A stretch of 64,000 bases of DNA from Proteiniborus sp. DW1 (GTDB lineage Bacteria; Bacillota; Clostridia; Tissierellales; Proteiniboraceae). A model generated the notes under the pieces. That model was not told the origin of the DNA. It saw only the letters and a list, made by a program, of their open reading frames with translations, and made no database searches. The translations under genes were made by a program, and so were the position numbers. The stretch spans positions 62,001 through 126,000 of the forward strand of contig NZ_FMDO01000013.1 in the NCBI RefSeq assembly GCF_900095305.1, in the 5' to 3' direction. Shown piece after piece: positions 9,498 to 18,033 of the stretch. The stretch's first letter is position 1. Every line of letters starts with the position of its first letter.

Positions 9498-10010
9498 GTG
9501 ATTAAAATAAAAGCAATTTTCTTAGACAGGGATGGTGTCATCAACGATAATAAAAAGCATGTTAATAAGCCTGAGGATTTAATAATATATGAAGCTGCTA
9601 AAAATGGGATAAAGCTACTTTATAATGAAGGTTATATGATTTTTGTTGTGACTAATCAGGGTGGTATTGAACTAGGACATTTAACTCATGAAAGGCTTGA
9701 TAGGATACATGAAAAATTAGTTGCTGAACTTGAGCCTTTTTGCAAAATAACAGAGATAATGTACTGTCCTGACTTTAGTAGAGAGTCTGACTGTAGGAAG
9801 CCAAAGCCTGGTATGATATTAGAATTAGCAGAGAAGTATGACATTGATTTAAATAATAGCTGGATGATAGGAGATATGGAAACAGATATTGAAGCAGGGA
9901 ATAGTGCAGGCTGTAAAACAGCTAAAATAGGACAAAAAAGTGAAAATGCAGATATAAATGGAAAGGATTTAGAAGAAGTAGCTTATAAAATAGTTAGCTA
10001 TAAAGCCTAA
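9498..10010 (+). CDS. HAD-IIIA family phosphatase (histidinol-phosphate / heptose bisphosphate phosphatase-like)
   Basis: A 170-residue HAD hydrolase. Motif I is FLDRDGVIND (nucleophile and acid Asp), motif II is VVTNQGG, motif III is the Lys of KPKPGM, and motif IV is IGDMETDIEAG. A Cys cluster typical of GmhB zinc sites is partly present (CPDFSRESDC). The family dephosphorylates sugar or histidinol phosphates; the substrate here is unknown. The start is uncertain: the best binding site, AGAGGTG, overlaps the GTG start, which would otherwise lack one, so an ATT or ATA start a few codons on is possible. It stands alone before a 490-base gap. Confidence 0.85.
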   Translation: MIKIKAIFLDRDGVINDNKKHVNKPEDLIIYEAAKNGIKLLYNEGYMIFVVTNQGGIELGHLTHERLDRIHEKLVAELEPFCKITEIMYCPDFSRESDCRKPKPGMILELAEKYDIDLNNSWMIGDMETDIEAGNSAGCKTAKIGQKSENADINGKDLEEVAYKIVSYKA

Positions 10011-10500
10011 CATTTTACAAACAGGTAATATTTGCCTATTATATAAGCATATAAAAGCAAAAATACATATAAAAACAAATACGAATTGATAGACTAGATA
10101 AGTGATAAGAGGTCTATTAATTTTTTTTTAACGAACAAAAAATCCTCTTTATTCAAAGAAATAAAATATACCATATCTAAATGCCAATCAATCATAATAA
10201 GATACATTAGGAATTTTATTAATTACTATGTTCCAGTATCAAAGAAAATAACAGAGAAATCTTTTCAATTTTTTTGACTGGAACGATAATTTCATATATT
10301 AATACCGTTGAAATGAATATAAGATATTTAGATGCTAACATTACTGAAAGCTATAAAATGCAGATAAAATTATTTACTAATAAACCTTCCCTTGTTTTTT
10401 GATATCAGGAAGGGTGAAGGTTTTTTAATAATAAATAAAATTTTGCATATAATATATTGTTTAAGATGGATAAATATAAAATCAAAAAGAGGTGAGAAGA
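10011..10500. other. Gap without a protein gene; possible small-RNA locus
   Basis: No credible coding frame. Visible elements are an inverted repeat GTTCCAGT (10230-10237) / ACTGGAAC (10277-10284), a promoter-like TTGACT-N17-TATTAA at 10274-10302, and a strong terminator at 10383-10426 with no gene before it on the forward strand. Together these could frame an RNA of about 115 bases. Confidence 0.35.
10383..10426 (+). terminator. Orphan intrinsic terminator
   Basis: The arms AAACCTTC and GAAGGTTT, plus inner pairs CCTT/AAGG, form a bulged stem followed by a T-run. The nearest upstream forward gene ends 370 bases earlier, so it probably ends a different, unannotated transcript. Confidence 0.6.
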
Positions 10501-11337
10501 ATGAAACTAGCAATAGTAACTAGTACCATAGCGCCTTTAATGCTAGAACCTAAATTTAATACAGAAAAAATAGATGAAGCTTTATGTGGTATGACTTTAG
10601 AAATTTTAGAAGAACTTTCTAATGGATGGTATTATTGTATTACTGGCTATAGATATAAAGGATATGTTCATGATAGTTGTATATCCATTGATACTGAAAA
10701 AACATGTAAATGGAAAGAAGAAGCAAAAAATATTATTAATCATAGATATGTAGATGTCTTAGCAAAGCCTAAATATCAGTCCCATATTATTCATAATCTA
10801 GTAAAAGGCTCTAGAATTAAGCTTACTGATGAGACCTCTGATGTATGGTCTAAGATAATCCTACCTGATGGTAGGAAAGGTTGGATAAAATCAGTGTATA
10901 TAAGTCAATATTTAAATTCTTTTAAAAACATACCAGAGGAAGAGTTAAGAAATAATTTAGTCAATACTGCCTTAGACTATATGGGAACTCAATACAGATG
11001 GGGAGGGAAATCACATCTTGGAATAGACTGCTCAGGCTTATGCTCTATAGCATATTTAATAAATGGAGCTACTATTTATAGAGATGCTCAAATAAAAGAA
11101 GGATATGATATGAGAGAAATATCTAGAGAAGAACTAAATAAAGGGGACTTGATATTCTTTCCAGGTCATGTTGCTATGTATATAGGTGGTGATAAATATA
11201 TTCACTCCTCATCAAAAAATAGCGGAGTACGAATTAACAGCTTAAATCCAAAGCATATTGATTATTGGGGAGAACTTGCAAAGACAATAATTAAGTATGG
11301 GAGCATATTTAAAAAACAATTAAGAATCAATGATTGA
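10501..11337 (+). CDS. SH3-domain NlpC/P60 cell-wall peptidase
   Basis: A 278-residue protein with two bacterial SH3-like domains (about residues 1-55 and 75-140) and a C-terminal NlpC/P60 domain (about 155-265). The catalytic Cys is in the GIDCSGLCS motif, the His in FFPGHVAMYIG, and the third polar residue in KYIHSSS. Such enzymes cut gamma-D-Glu-diamino acid bonds in peptidoglycan stem peptides. There is no signal peptide: ATG at 10501 after GAGGTGAGAAG gives a non-hydrophobic N-terminus. It may therefore work on recycled muropeptides in the cytoplasm, as YkfC-type enzymes do. A GTG at 10492 overlaps the binding site and is rejected. Confidence 0.88.
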   Translation: MKLAIVTSTIAPLMLEPKFNTEKIDEALCGMTLEILEELSNGWYYCITGYRYKGYVHDSCISIDTEKTCKWKEEAKNIINHRYVDVLAKPKYQSHIIHNLVKGSRIKLTDETSDVWSKIILPDGRKGWIKSVYISQYLNSFKNIPEEELRNNLVNTALDYMGTQYRWGGKSHLGIDCSGLCSIAYLINGATIYRDAQIKEGYDMREISREELNKGDLIFFPGHVAMYIGGDKYIHSSSKNSGVRINSLNPKHIDYWGELAKTIIKYGSIFKKQLRIND

Positions 11338-11352
11338 GAATTTTTTATCAGA

Positions 11353-11378
11353 GGAATGACAGAGGGTTATTCTTTTTT
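11353..11378 (+). terminator. Terminator after the NlpC/P60 gene
   Basis: A 7-bp stem (GAATGAC / GTTATTC, one wobble) with a 5-base loop followed by six T, 16 bases after the stop codon. Confidence 0.65.
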
Positions 11379-11554
11379 GTTCTAACCTGATTGTCTGAAT
11401 GTTCTTATAAGAAGATCGAGTTAGATCAAACTGATTAAGTCAAACCTAATTTGTAGGTTTATGATAGGAGTGTCAGCTAGGATTAAATTAGTGAAGAGTA
11501 GTCAATAAAAGACAATTGTGTTGAAAGAGACTGCGAAATTTATTTATCGAAATT

Positions 11555-11617
11555 TTCTAACATTTTATTAACAAATAATAGAAAATAATTGAAAATTCTA
11601 ATACTTTAGTATATTAT
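11555..11617 (+). promoter_or_regulatory. Promoter of the first S41 gene with an ArsR-type half-site
   Basis: TTGAAA (11589-11594), 17-base spacer, TATTAT (11612-11617). Upstream, TTCTAACATT (11555-11564) is the exact complement of the AATGTTAGAA half found in the arsR/S41 intergenic palindrome and in the opp promoter. The rest of the 347-base gap (11338-11684) holds no gene I can identify. Confidence 0.55.
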
Positions 11618-11684
11618 TTATGCTAAGACATTTTTATATAAGGACCTTGATAAAATTGCTTGTATTAAAGAAAGGAGTGTACTA

Positions 11685-12950
11685 ATGAGCAGAAAGGCAC
11701 CTAAGAGGAGAAAAAAGACAGTTAGAAGAAATATCATTATTACAGTGTCAATAGTCCTAGCATTAATTATATTAGAAAGAAGCTATAATAGCATGGCTAA
11801 GTTCCAAACAATTGCAGAAGAAACTTCTTACTATGGAATAATAGATGCAAAATTTACATATTTCGAAAAGAAAAAGGATTTTGATTACATATGTAGTGTA
11901 CTAGAAGAATACTATCCTTTCTTTAAAGTAAATGAAAGACTAAACGATGTAGACTGGCTAAAAAATAAAAGTAAGTATAAAAGAATAATTAGAAATACAG
12001 AAAATGATACGGAATTTATAGCGGCTATGAACAATATTTTAAATGATTTGAATGATAAAAATACGTTTATTTTAACAGGTGATTTATATAAGCGTTTTTA
12101 TAAACACTATTATCCTAAAAGACGTGATATTTTTCATTATGATAGAGTAGTTGCAAGATACAACTTTGACGGGACCTTTGAATTAGATCCAAATAATGAC
12201 TTTATATTTCATAATGGGCCTGTTTTAGATACCAAGGTACTAATTAAAGATGAACTGGCATATATGAGAATCAAGGCTATGTCTTATTACCATGTTGAAG
12301 AAGACTATCCTAAGATAAAGAGCTTTTTAAAGGAAGTAGAAGACTACGATAAGCTCATTATAGACATAAGAGGAAATGAAGGTGGCTTTGATGAGTATTG
12401 GGAAAAAGTAGTAGGGTTACTAATAGATAATGTGCACAGTGCTGAGTATTATTCTTTCTTTAAGCAAAAACCAAAATCAATACTTGATTCTTTTGTAATT
12501 TCTAATGACAAAACAATAAAATATTTGGCTGGAGAGGTACTTGATCAATTTCCACCAGAAATAAAGGAAGACTTTAACTTTTATAAAAGGAACCTAGTTA
12601 GTATAGAACCAGAGGGAGATGTGAGTTTTAAAGGTAAAGTATACTTATTAGTAGATAGTGAAGTCTTTTCAGCTGCTGAAAAATTTGCAGCCTTTGCAAA
12701 AGATACAGGATTGGCCAAATTAGTTGGAGAGACCACAGGTGGAGGAATGACTTTTGATGAGATTCCTATGGCATATACGCCATATGGAGGATACATAATA
12801 TGCTACAGTAGAGAGCTTGTTATGAATTCTGATGGTACAATAAATATGGAAACAAAGACTATACCACATATTGTAGTGGATGATACTGATCCGAATGATG
12901 ATTTTAGGCAGGACAAGTGTATTCAAGCTGTAATTCAAGATAAGATTTAA
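11685..12950 (+). CDS. S41-family serine peptidase, membrane-anchored (paralogue 1)
   Basis: A 421-residue protein with a basic N-terminus and one membrane anchor (about residues 17-31), then an extracytoplasmic domain. The S41 core is visible as LIIDIRGNEGG (about 223-233) and VFSAAEKFA with the probable nucleophile Ser329, followed by LVGETTGGG. The VFSxAE context resembles the tricorn/IRBP-like branch rather than CtpA, and no PDZ domain is obvious. It closely resembles the 14511 protein, both ending in a DPNDDF/TPNDDF-KCIQAV tail. ATG at 11685 follows AAAGGAGTGTACTA. A terminator hairpin overlaps its stop. Confidence 0.88.
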   Translation: MSRKAPKRRKKTVRRNIIITVSIVLALIILERSYNSMAKFQTIAEETSYYGIIDAKFTYFEKKKDFDYICSVLEEYYPFFKVNERLNDVDWLKNKSKYKRIIRNTENDTEFIAAMNNILNDLNDKNTFILTGDLYKRFYKHYYPKRRDIFHYDRVVARYNFDGTFELDPNNDFIFHNGPVLDTKVLIKDELAYMRIKAMSYYHVEEDYPKIKSFLKEVEDYDKLIIDIRGNEGGFDEYWEKVVGLLIDNVHSAEYYSFFKQKPKSILDSFVISNDKTIKYLAGEVLDQFPPEIKEDFNFYKRNLVSIEPEGDVSFKGKVYLLVDSEVFSAAEKFAAFAKDTGLAKLVGETTGGGMTFDEIPMAYTPYGGYIICYSRELVMNSDGTINMETKTIPHIVVDDTDPNDDFRQDKCIQAVIQDKI

Positions 12951-12978
12951 GACAAGGGGATGACACTTGTCTTGTTTT
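12949..12978 (+). terminator. Terminator after S41 paralogue 1
   Basis: An 8-bp perfect stem (AAGACAAG / CTTGTCTT) with a 9-base loop and GTTTTCT following; it begins in the stop codon. The remaining gap to 13204 holds nothing I recognise. Confidence 0.7.
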
Positions 12979-13204
12979 CTATTTCAAGTATGATAGTACT
13001 CGTAGAGAACATTAAAACCTGATACTCAGATACAAAAGCAAATGCATCTGTAGTTTTAAAAGACTTATTGATTTATACATTATACGGAAATAGAACTGTT
13101 TTATCTTCTAGTATTATAAAAATACTTATAAAGATATAGGCATTGCAAGTATAAGAAAGTATCAAAAGTAGTTTATAGCTATTATTTTATAAAAACTAAT
13201 CATT

Positions 13205-13264
13205 AATATGAAATAACAATAAAGACATGACTTTTAAGTCACGTCTTTATTGTTATTTCATATT
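13205..13264. terminator. Near-perfect 29-bp inverted repeat at the 3' end of arsR
   Basis: Arms 13205-13233 and 13236-13264 are complementary at 28 of 29 positions, with a 2-base centre. The right arm overlaps the arsR stop codon. It is longer than usual terminators and lacks a clear T-run; it may stabilise or end convergent transcripts, or be the relic of a mobile element. Confidence 0.6.
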
Positions 13265-14315
13265 AGCCTACTATCTCATTATAAGCCATTTCAAGCATTT
13301 TCTTTAAGTTTTCTTTGTTAGTTGTATAATAATAACGGTTGCTTATACTAGGTTCAAAGTTTAGAATACCTAGCTCAAGGAGTAGATTTAGATGGTAAGA
13401 TAAAGTAGCAGTAGTCAAGTTAAAATAATCAGCTAACTCCTTATTATACCAAGGACGCTCACTAGTGACTTTTATAATTTCTAACCTTTTTTCATCGGAA
13501 AGAGCTTTAAACAAGGTTTTACATTTTTCTTGAGTTAATCTATTATTGAACCTAGGTTCTATATAATGACCAAATTCCATAATAAAAGTATCATCTATAT
13601 AATAATGAACAAATCCTAAGTCTATGAAAAAGCTAACGAACAGCCTCAATTTTTTTTCTTCAGCTACTATTTTAGAATAATCGCCTAAACCAATAGTATT
13701 TAAAAAGTACGTAGGATCTTTTTGAAACAAGTTATTATGTTTCATGCATCTTTTTTCCATAAATTCACATACTTTTTTTTCGAAAGGTAGATAATATAGT
13801 TCATAAAATATCTTGAATACTTCTAGTATTTCATTTTTAAATTCTTCAGAATGATTCTTTATTTGTATAAAAAGTGAGGCTAATTCTGCACTATATAGAT
13901 TTGTTAGGACGCTTTTTATTTCTTCATTATCACTTTCGAGAGGAATGTCTAGATTATATCTTTGAAAAATCTCATGAATTATATCCATACCATTTACTTC
14001 TTTCAAAACTTCTATCAATTCTTGAGGTTCATTTAGCTTTTCAATTATAACTAATTCAAAGCAAAAGTCTAAAACTCCTGGAAACTTAGAAACTATGAAT
14101 AATATATTATTCATGAAAAAGGGAGAAACATTATCATCAACATAATTTAACCATTCTTTCACATCTTTACTTGGTGAAAAATCTAAAAGTCCCTTTGCAG
14201 AATCCCCCTGAAAATCTTTACTGTTCCAATTAACTTGTTGCATTTTGTGAATTCCATACTTATACACTGAAGCAATAAGCTCCAAGGCCCTATTATATTC
14301 TATTTTATATTCCAA
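13263..14315 (-). CDS. ArsR-type winged-helix regulator with long N-terminal domain
   Basis: A 350-residue protein. The last 85 residues form an ArsR-like winged helix: LFKALSDEKRLEIIK, then ELADYFNLTTATLSYHLNLL as the recognition segment and a beta wing ending RYYYTT. The N-terminal 260 residues are helical and presumably sense a ligand; there is no Cys metal site of the ArsR/SmtB kind, so a metal is unlikely to be the signal. It is divergent from the second S41 gene, and a 13-4-13 inverted repeat lies between the two promoters. Autoregulation and control of the S41 genes and opp operon are inferred from shared operator-like sequences. Confidence 0.82.
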   Translation of the reverse strand: MEYKIEYNRALELIASVYKYGIHKMQQVNWNSKDFQGDSAKGLLDFSPSKDVKEWLNYVDDNVSPFFMNNILFIVSKFPGVLDFCFELVIIEKLNEPQELIEVLKEVNGMDIIHEIFQRYNLDIPLESDNEEIKSVLTNLYSAELASLFIQIKNHSEEFKNEILEVFKIFYELYYLPFEKKVCEFMEKRCMKHNNLFQKDPTYFLNTIGLGDYSKIVAEEKKLRLFVSFFIDLGFVHYYIDDTFIMEFGHYIEPRFNNRLTQEKCKTLFKALSDEKRLEIIKVTSERPWYNKELADYFNLTTATLSYHLNLLLELGILNFEPSISNRYYYTTNKENLKKMLEMAYNEIVG

Positions 14316-14373
14316 ACTATTCCCCCCCGTGGTTTATTTACTGTATTACCATAATATAATATTGGAGATAATA

Positions 14374-14447
14374 AATCAATATAATGTTAGAAATTATTCT
14401 AACGTTATAAGATAAATATTGAACATATATAAAATTTGATATATAAT
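14374..14447. promoter_or_regulatory. Divergent arsR/S41 promoters flanking a 13-4-13 palindrome
   Basis: Forward promoter: TTGAAC (14419-14424), 17 bases, TATAAT (14442-14447). Reverse promoter: TTGATT with its complement at 14374-14379, 17 bases, TATTAT. Between the two -35 boxes lies a palindrome at 14380-14409 with core AATGTTAGAA-ATTA-TTCTAACGTT and one mismatched pair. This is the arrangement expected of an autoregulator's operator. Confidence 0.7.
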
Positions 14448-14510
14448 AATTTGTGAAAACGTTAACCTAATTATACTATAGCTATATTATAAGGCTGAAG
14501 GGGGATTAGA

Positions 14511-15755
14511 ATGAATAGCAAAGGGACTGCAAGGATTAGTGTTTTTGTTTTGGTAATGCTACTATCATTAAGCACATTAGTAGCATGTTCTAATGAAGAA
14601 TACATAACAACAGCAAATGAAGCATCCTATTATGGAATAGTAGAAACTAATCTTAGTACAGAAGAAAAATTAGAAGATTTTCAATACATGTATAATCTTT
14701 TAAAAGAAAATTATACTTTTTTTAAAGTAAATGAAAGATTATATGGCATTGATTGGTTAGGAAATCACAAAAAGTATGAAAAAATAATTAAGAACACAAA
14801 AAATGATGCAGAATTTTTTGTAGCTATAAATAATATTTTAAGCGATTTAAACAACGACCACACACATGTTTTTTCAGGTGAAGTATATAAGCGTTATTAT
14901 AAACATTTTTATCCTTTTGAACACGAGGTTCTTAATTATGAAAAGTCCAAAGAAAGATATGGATTTAATGGTAACGTGGAAACAATAGAGTTAAATCCTA
15001 ATTCAAACTTCTTAATAAGCGATGAACCAGTACTAGAAACTAAAGTATTAATTGAGGACGAACTAGCATATATGAGGATTAAGTCTATGTCTAATTACCA
15101 TATCACAGAAGATTACCCCAGAATTCAAAAGTTCCTAGAAGAAGTAGAAGATTATGAGAAGCTTATTATAGACATTAGAGGCAATAGCGGGGGTTTTGAT
15201 GACTATTGGAAAAATATTGTAGGATTTTTAATAGATGAAACATATAAGGTGGAGTATTATTCCTTCTTTAGAGGAGACTACAGAGACAAATATGAAATGT
15301 ACAAGGTAGCTACAGGAAAGCCAATAGAAAAGCTAGATGAAAGCATATTGGAGAAGTTTCCGGAAGAAGTAAAGACAGACTTTGACTATTATGATAAAAA
15401 CTTTGTTATAGTACAACCTTGGAATTTAGTTGATTTTAAGGGGAAGGTTTACTTACTAGTAGACAAATATGTTTTCTCATCTTCCGAAAAATTTGCATCC
15501 TTTGCTAAGGATACAGGCTTTGCTACACTAGTTGGAGAAACAACTGGAGGAGATAGGGTGTTTCCAGAAATCCCTTTTGCCTACTTACCAAATAGTGGAT
15601 TAGTATTCAGATTTAGTAGTGAGCTAGGGATAAATGCTGATGGCACTATAAATATGGAAACTAAAACCGTGCCTCATATTATAGTAGATGATCCTACACC
15701 TAATGATGATTTTAAACAAGATAAATGTATCCAAGCAGTTATAAATAATAAGTAA
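14511..15755 (+). CDS. S41-family serine peptidase, lipoprotein (paralogue 2)
   Basis: A 414-residue protein with a lipoprotein signal peptide ending in LVAC, so it is anchored outside the membrane by a lipidated Cys. S41 features are LIIDIRGNSGG and VFSSSEKFA with probable nucleophile Ser323, then LVGETTGG. It is a clear paralogue of the 11685 product but uses a lipid anchor instead of a transmembrane anchor. It is transcribed from a near-consensus promoter divergent from arsR. ATG at 14511 follows AAGGGGGATTAGA. It probably digests extracellular proteins into peptides for the Opp system just downstream. Confidence 0.88.
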   Translation: MNSKGTARISVFVLVMLLSLSTLVACSNEEYITTANEASYYGIVETNLSTEEKLEDFQYMYNLLKENYTFFKVNERLYGIDWLGNHKKYEKIIKNTKNDAEFFVAINNILSDLNNDHTHVFSGEVYKRYYKHFYPFEHEVLNYEKSKERYGFNGNVETIELNPNSNFLISDEPVLETKVLIEDELAYMRIKSMSNYHITEDYPRIQKFLEEVEDYEKLIIDIRGNSGGFDDYWKNIVGFLIDETYKVEYYSFFRGDYRDKYEMYKVATGKPIEKLDESILEKFPEEVKTDFDYYDKNFVIVQPWNLVDFKGKVYLLVDKYVFSSSEKFASFAKDTGFATLVGETTGGDRVFPEIPFAYLPNSGLVFRFSSELGINADGTINMETKTVPHIIVDDPTPNDDFKQDKCIQAVINNK

Positions 15756-15884
15756 ATGAGTTGGTGTGTAGGAAATGGTTTTATTAAAGGAAATAGCAAC
15801 GGAATGCTTAAACCTCGAGATATGGCTACACGTGCTGAAGTAGCTACTGTTTTGAAGCTTTTTATAGAAGCTATTTCTAATTAA
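15756..15884 (+). pseudogene. Remnant of an S-layer homology (SLH) domain
   Basis: A 42-codon frame directly after the S41 stop. It translates to a tail typical of an SLH domain: VGNGFIKGNSNG, a Pro, then TRAEVATVLKLFIE. SLH domains anchor proteins to secondary cell-wall polymers and occur in threes at the ends of large proteins; here only the last part of one is left. No ribosome binding site is present. It indicates that an SLH protein once lay here and was deleted. Confidence 0.7.
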
Positions 15885-16087
15885 CTAACTTTGTTCTAAA
15901 TAGGTTTATATATAGCAAAAAGTTGTGAATTGAGCAATTAAGAAATGAGGTGCACTATTTAAAGTGGGTCTTAGTTTTGAAAAATTATATTTCATAGATG
16001 AACTTAGAGCAGGTAAGTGAAATTGGGAGATTAAATTTTGTTAAAAAAGTTAGTCATTAATTTAACAAAAATGACATTAGAAAAGTG

Positions 16088-16116
16088 TTGACTAATGTTA
16101 GAAAATATTCTATACT
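16088..16116 (+). promoter_or_regulatory. Promoter of oppABCDF with ArsR-type half-site in the spacer
   Basis: TTGACT (16088-16093), 17-base spacer, TATACT (16111-16116). The spacer holds AATGTTAGAA (16094-16103), identical to the left arm of the arsR/S41 palindrome, followed after 4 bases by TTCTA. Binding there would block RNA polymerase. The rest of the gap from 15885 shows no gene. Confidence 0.7.
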
Positions 16117-16231
16117 AAACCCAAGAAACATAGAAAAATTTTATATCTATACCAGACATGGTAAAAACTAAAATTTTGGAGTTAAGAGAAATTCTCAACA
16201 ACTCCAAAAAATTAAAATGGAGGGACAGTAC

Positions 16232-17959
16232 ATGAAAATGAAAAAGTATTTATCTCTAGCAATTGTATTAGTGTTACTCCTAACAACTCTTGTAGGTTGT
16301 GGGGAAAACGGTTCCGATGCTGACGTTTCAAAACAAGGAACTGAAGGCGGACAAGCTACTACACAAGAACAATCAAATAATCAAGAAATTGACAGTGAAC
16401 AATATTTAAATGTAGTTCTAGGTGCTGAGCCAAGTACACTAGATCCATCTAAAGGCTCAGATATGTATTCAAATGGAATACTTAACAACGTGTTAGAACC
16501 ACTTACAAGACTAGAGGAAAAAGAAGAAAATGGAAATATTGTCAACTTTGTTGCACCTGCTGGTGCAGAGTCTTGGGAACCTAATGAAGATGGGACAGTT
16601 TGGACATTTAAAATAAGAGACAATATGTGGTCAGACGGAGTACCTGTAAGAGCACAAGACTATGAATATGGTATAAAAAGATCAGTAGCTCAAGAAACAG
16701 CATCTCCATATGCATTCTTATTAGAGCCTATTAAAAATGCAAGCAAGGTTAACAGTGGGGAGCTTCCAGTAGATGAGCTTGGAGTTAAAGCTATAGACGA
16801 AAAAACTCTTGAAATAACTCTTGAATCTACAACTCCATATTTCTTGTCGCTAACTTATCAAAGAGTTACTCTACCACAAAGACAAGATATAGTTGAAAAG
16901 TTTGGTGACAAATATGGTTCAGAGCTTGATACATTGGTTTATAATGGACCATTTACACTAACAAAATGGGTGCATAATAGCGAACTAGTTCTTACTAAGA
17001 ACGAAAATTATTGGGATAACGAAACAGTTAAATTACAAAATATTAATCTTAAGATAATTCAAGACGAAAATGCTAGATATAACTCTTTAGCTAATGGTTC
17101 TATTGATAGTACAGAGGCTAATAGACCAGAGTGGAGAGAAAAATTCATGGCAGATGAAAACTTACGACATCTTGAGATAATTAACCCTACTACTTTCTTT
17201 GTATTCTTCAATACTCAAGATGAAGTGTTTGGTAATGCTAACATAAGGAGAGCTTTCTCAGCTGCTATCAGTAGAGAAGAGATAGCTAATGTTATATTCA
17301 ATGGAGTAAACGTACCAGCTCAAGGTTGGGTTCCACCAAGTATGTCAATTGGTGACCAAGAATATCGTTCTATTGTTGAAGAACCAATTCAAACATTAAT
17401 TAATGAAAATCCAGATCCTAAGGCATTATTAGTTAAAGGATTAGAGGAACTAGGTTTAGATACAAATCCAGCAAATCTTACTATAAAAATTAGTTTAGGT
17501 GGAACAGATCAATGGTTTAGAACTTATGGTGAGTATTTACAACAAATGTATAATAAAAACCTAGGAATTAATGTAGAAATAGAAACACTCGACTGGCCAG
17601 TGTTTAGTGCTGCAGCTGAAAAAGGTGATTTCCAAGTAGGTTATATGGCGTGGGGAGCAGACTTTAATGATCCTATATCAATGCTAAGCCTATTAAAATC
17701 AGATGCTGGTGCTATAGCAACTGGTTGGGCAAATGAAAGATATGATGAACTTATTAACTTAGCAGCTAAAGAAATGGATCAAGAAAAACGTTTAGAATAC
17801 TTCAAAGAAGCTGAAAAAATACTATTATATGATGAAGCGGCATTAGCACCAGTAGTTTATCCTAGATCAAATGTATTTAGATACAAATATGTTCATAATT
17901 TAGGAGTCACACCATTTGGTACTCAAGGATATAAATACGCATATACTCAAGGTAGATAG
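16232..17959 (+). CDS. oppA: Oligopeptide ABC transporter, substrate-binding lipoprotein OppA
   Basis: A 575-residue lipoprotein: signal peptide ending LVGC, an acidic Ser/Gln-rich linker (about residues 22-50), then a family-5 solute-binding domain with the GAEPSTLDPSKG opening and a C-terminal lobe ending in the YKYAYTQGR tail. It captures peptides at the cell surface and delivers them to OppBC. The ATG at 16232 lies 8 bases after GGAGGGA; the ATG at 16217 precedes that binding site and is rejected. It is the first gene of the operon, and a 14-bp hairpin separates it from oppB. Confidence 0.92.
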   Translation: MKMKKYLSLAIVLVLLLTTLVGCGENGSDADVSKQGTEGGQATTQEQSNNQEIDSEQYLNVVLGAEPSTLDPSKGSDMYSNGILNNVLEPLTRLEEKEENGNIVNFVAPAGAESWEPNEDGTVWTFKIRDNMWSDGVPVRAQDYEYGIKRSVAQETASPYAFLLEPIKNASKVNSGELPVDELGVKAIDEKTLEITLESTTPYFLSLTYQRVTLPQRQDIVEKFGDKYGSELDTLVYNGPFTLTKWVHNSELVLTKNENYWDNETVKLQNINLKIIQDENARYNSLANGSIDSTEANRPEWREKFMADENLRHLEIINPTTFFVFFNTQDEVFGNANIRRAFSAAISREEIANVIFNGVNVPAQGWVPPSMSIGDQEYRSIVEEPIQTLINENPDPKALLVKGLEELGLDTNPANLTIKISLGGTDQWFRTYGEYLQQMYNKNLGINVEIETLDWPVFSAAAEKGDFQVGYMAWGADFNDPISMLSLLKSDAGAIATGWANERYDELINLAAKEMDQEKRLEYFKEAEKILLYDEAALAPVVYPRSNVFRYKYVHNLGVTPFGTQGYKYAYTQGR

Positions 17960-17972
17960 GAAAGGTACTTTG

Positions 17973-18005
17973 ATAGCAGTTTATGGGCATGCCATAAACT
18001 GCTAT
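17973..18005 (+). terminator. Intercistronic hairpin between oppA and oppB
   Basis: A 14-bp perfect stem (ATAGCAGTTTATGG / CCATAAACTGCTAT) with a 5-base loop and TTTG after it. Placed between the binding-protein gene and the permease genes, it probably allows partial termination or protects oppA mRNA, giving more binding protein than transporter. Confidence 0.75.
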
Positions 18006-18033
18006 TTTGTCAAATATGGTAAGGAGGAAGATT

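Noticed and set aside
16217-16231. ATG at 16217 as the oppA start
   Set aside because: The GGAGGGA binding site lies after this ATG, and the signal peptide begins properly at 16232.
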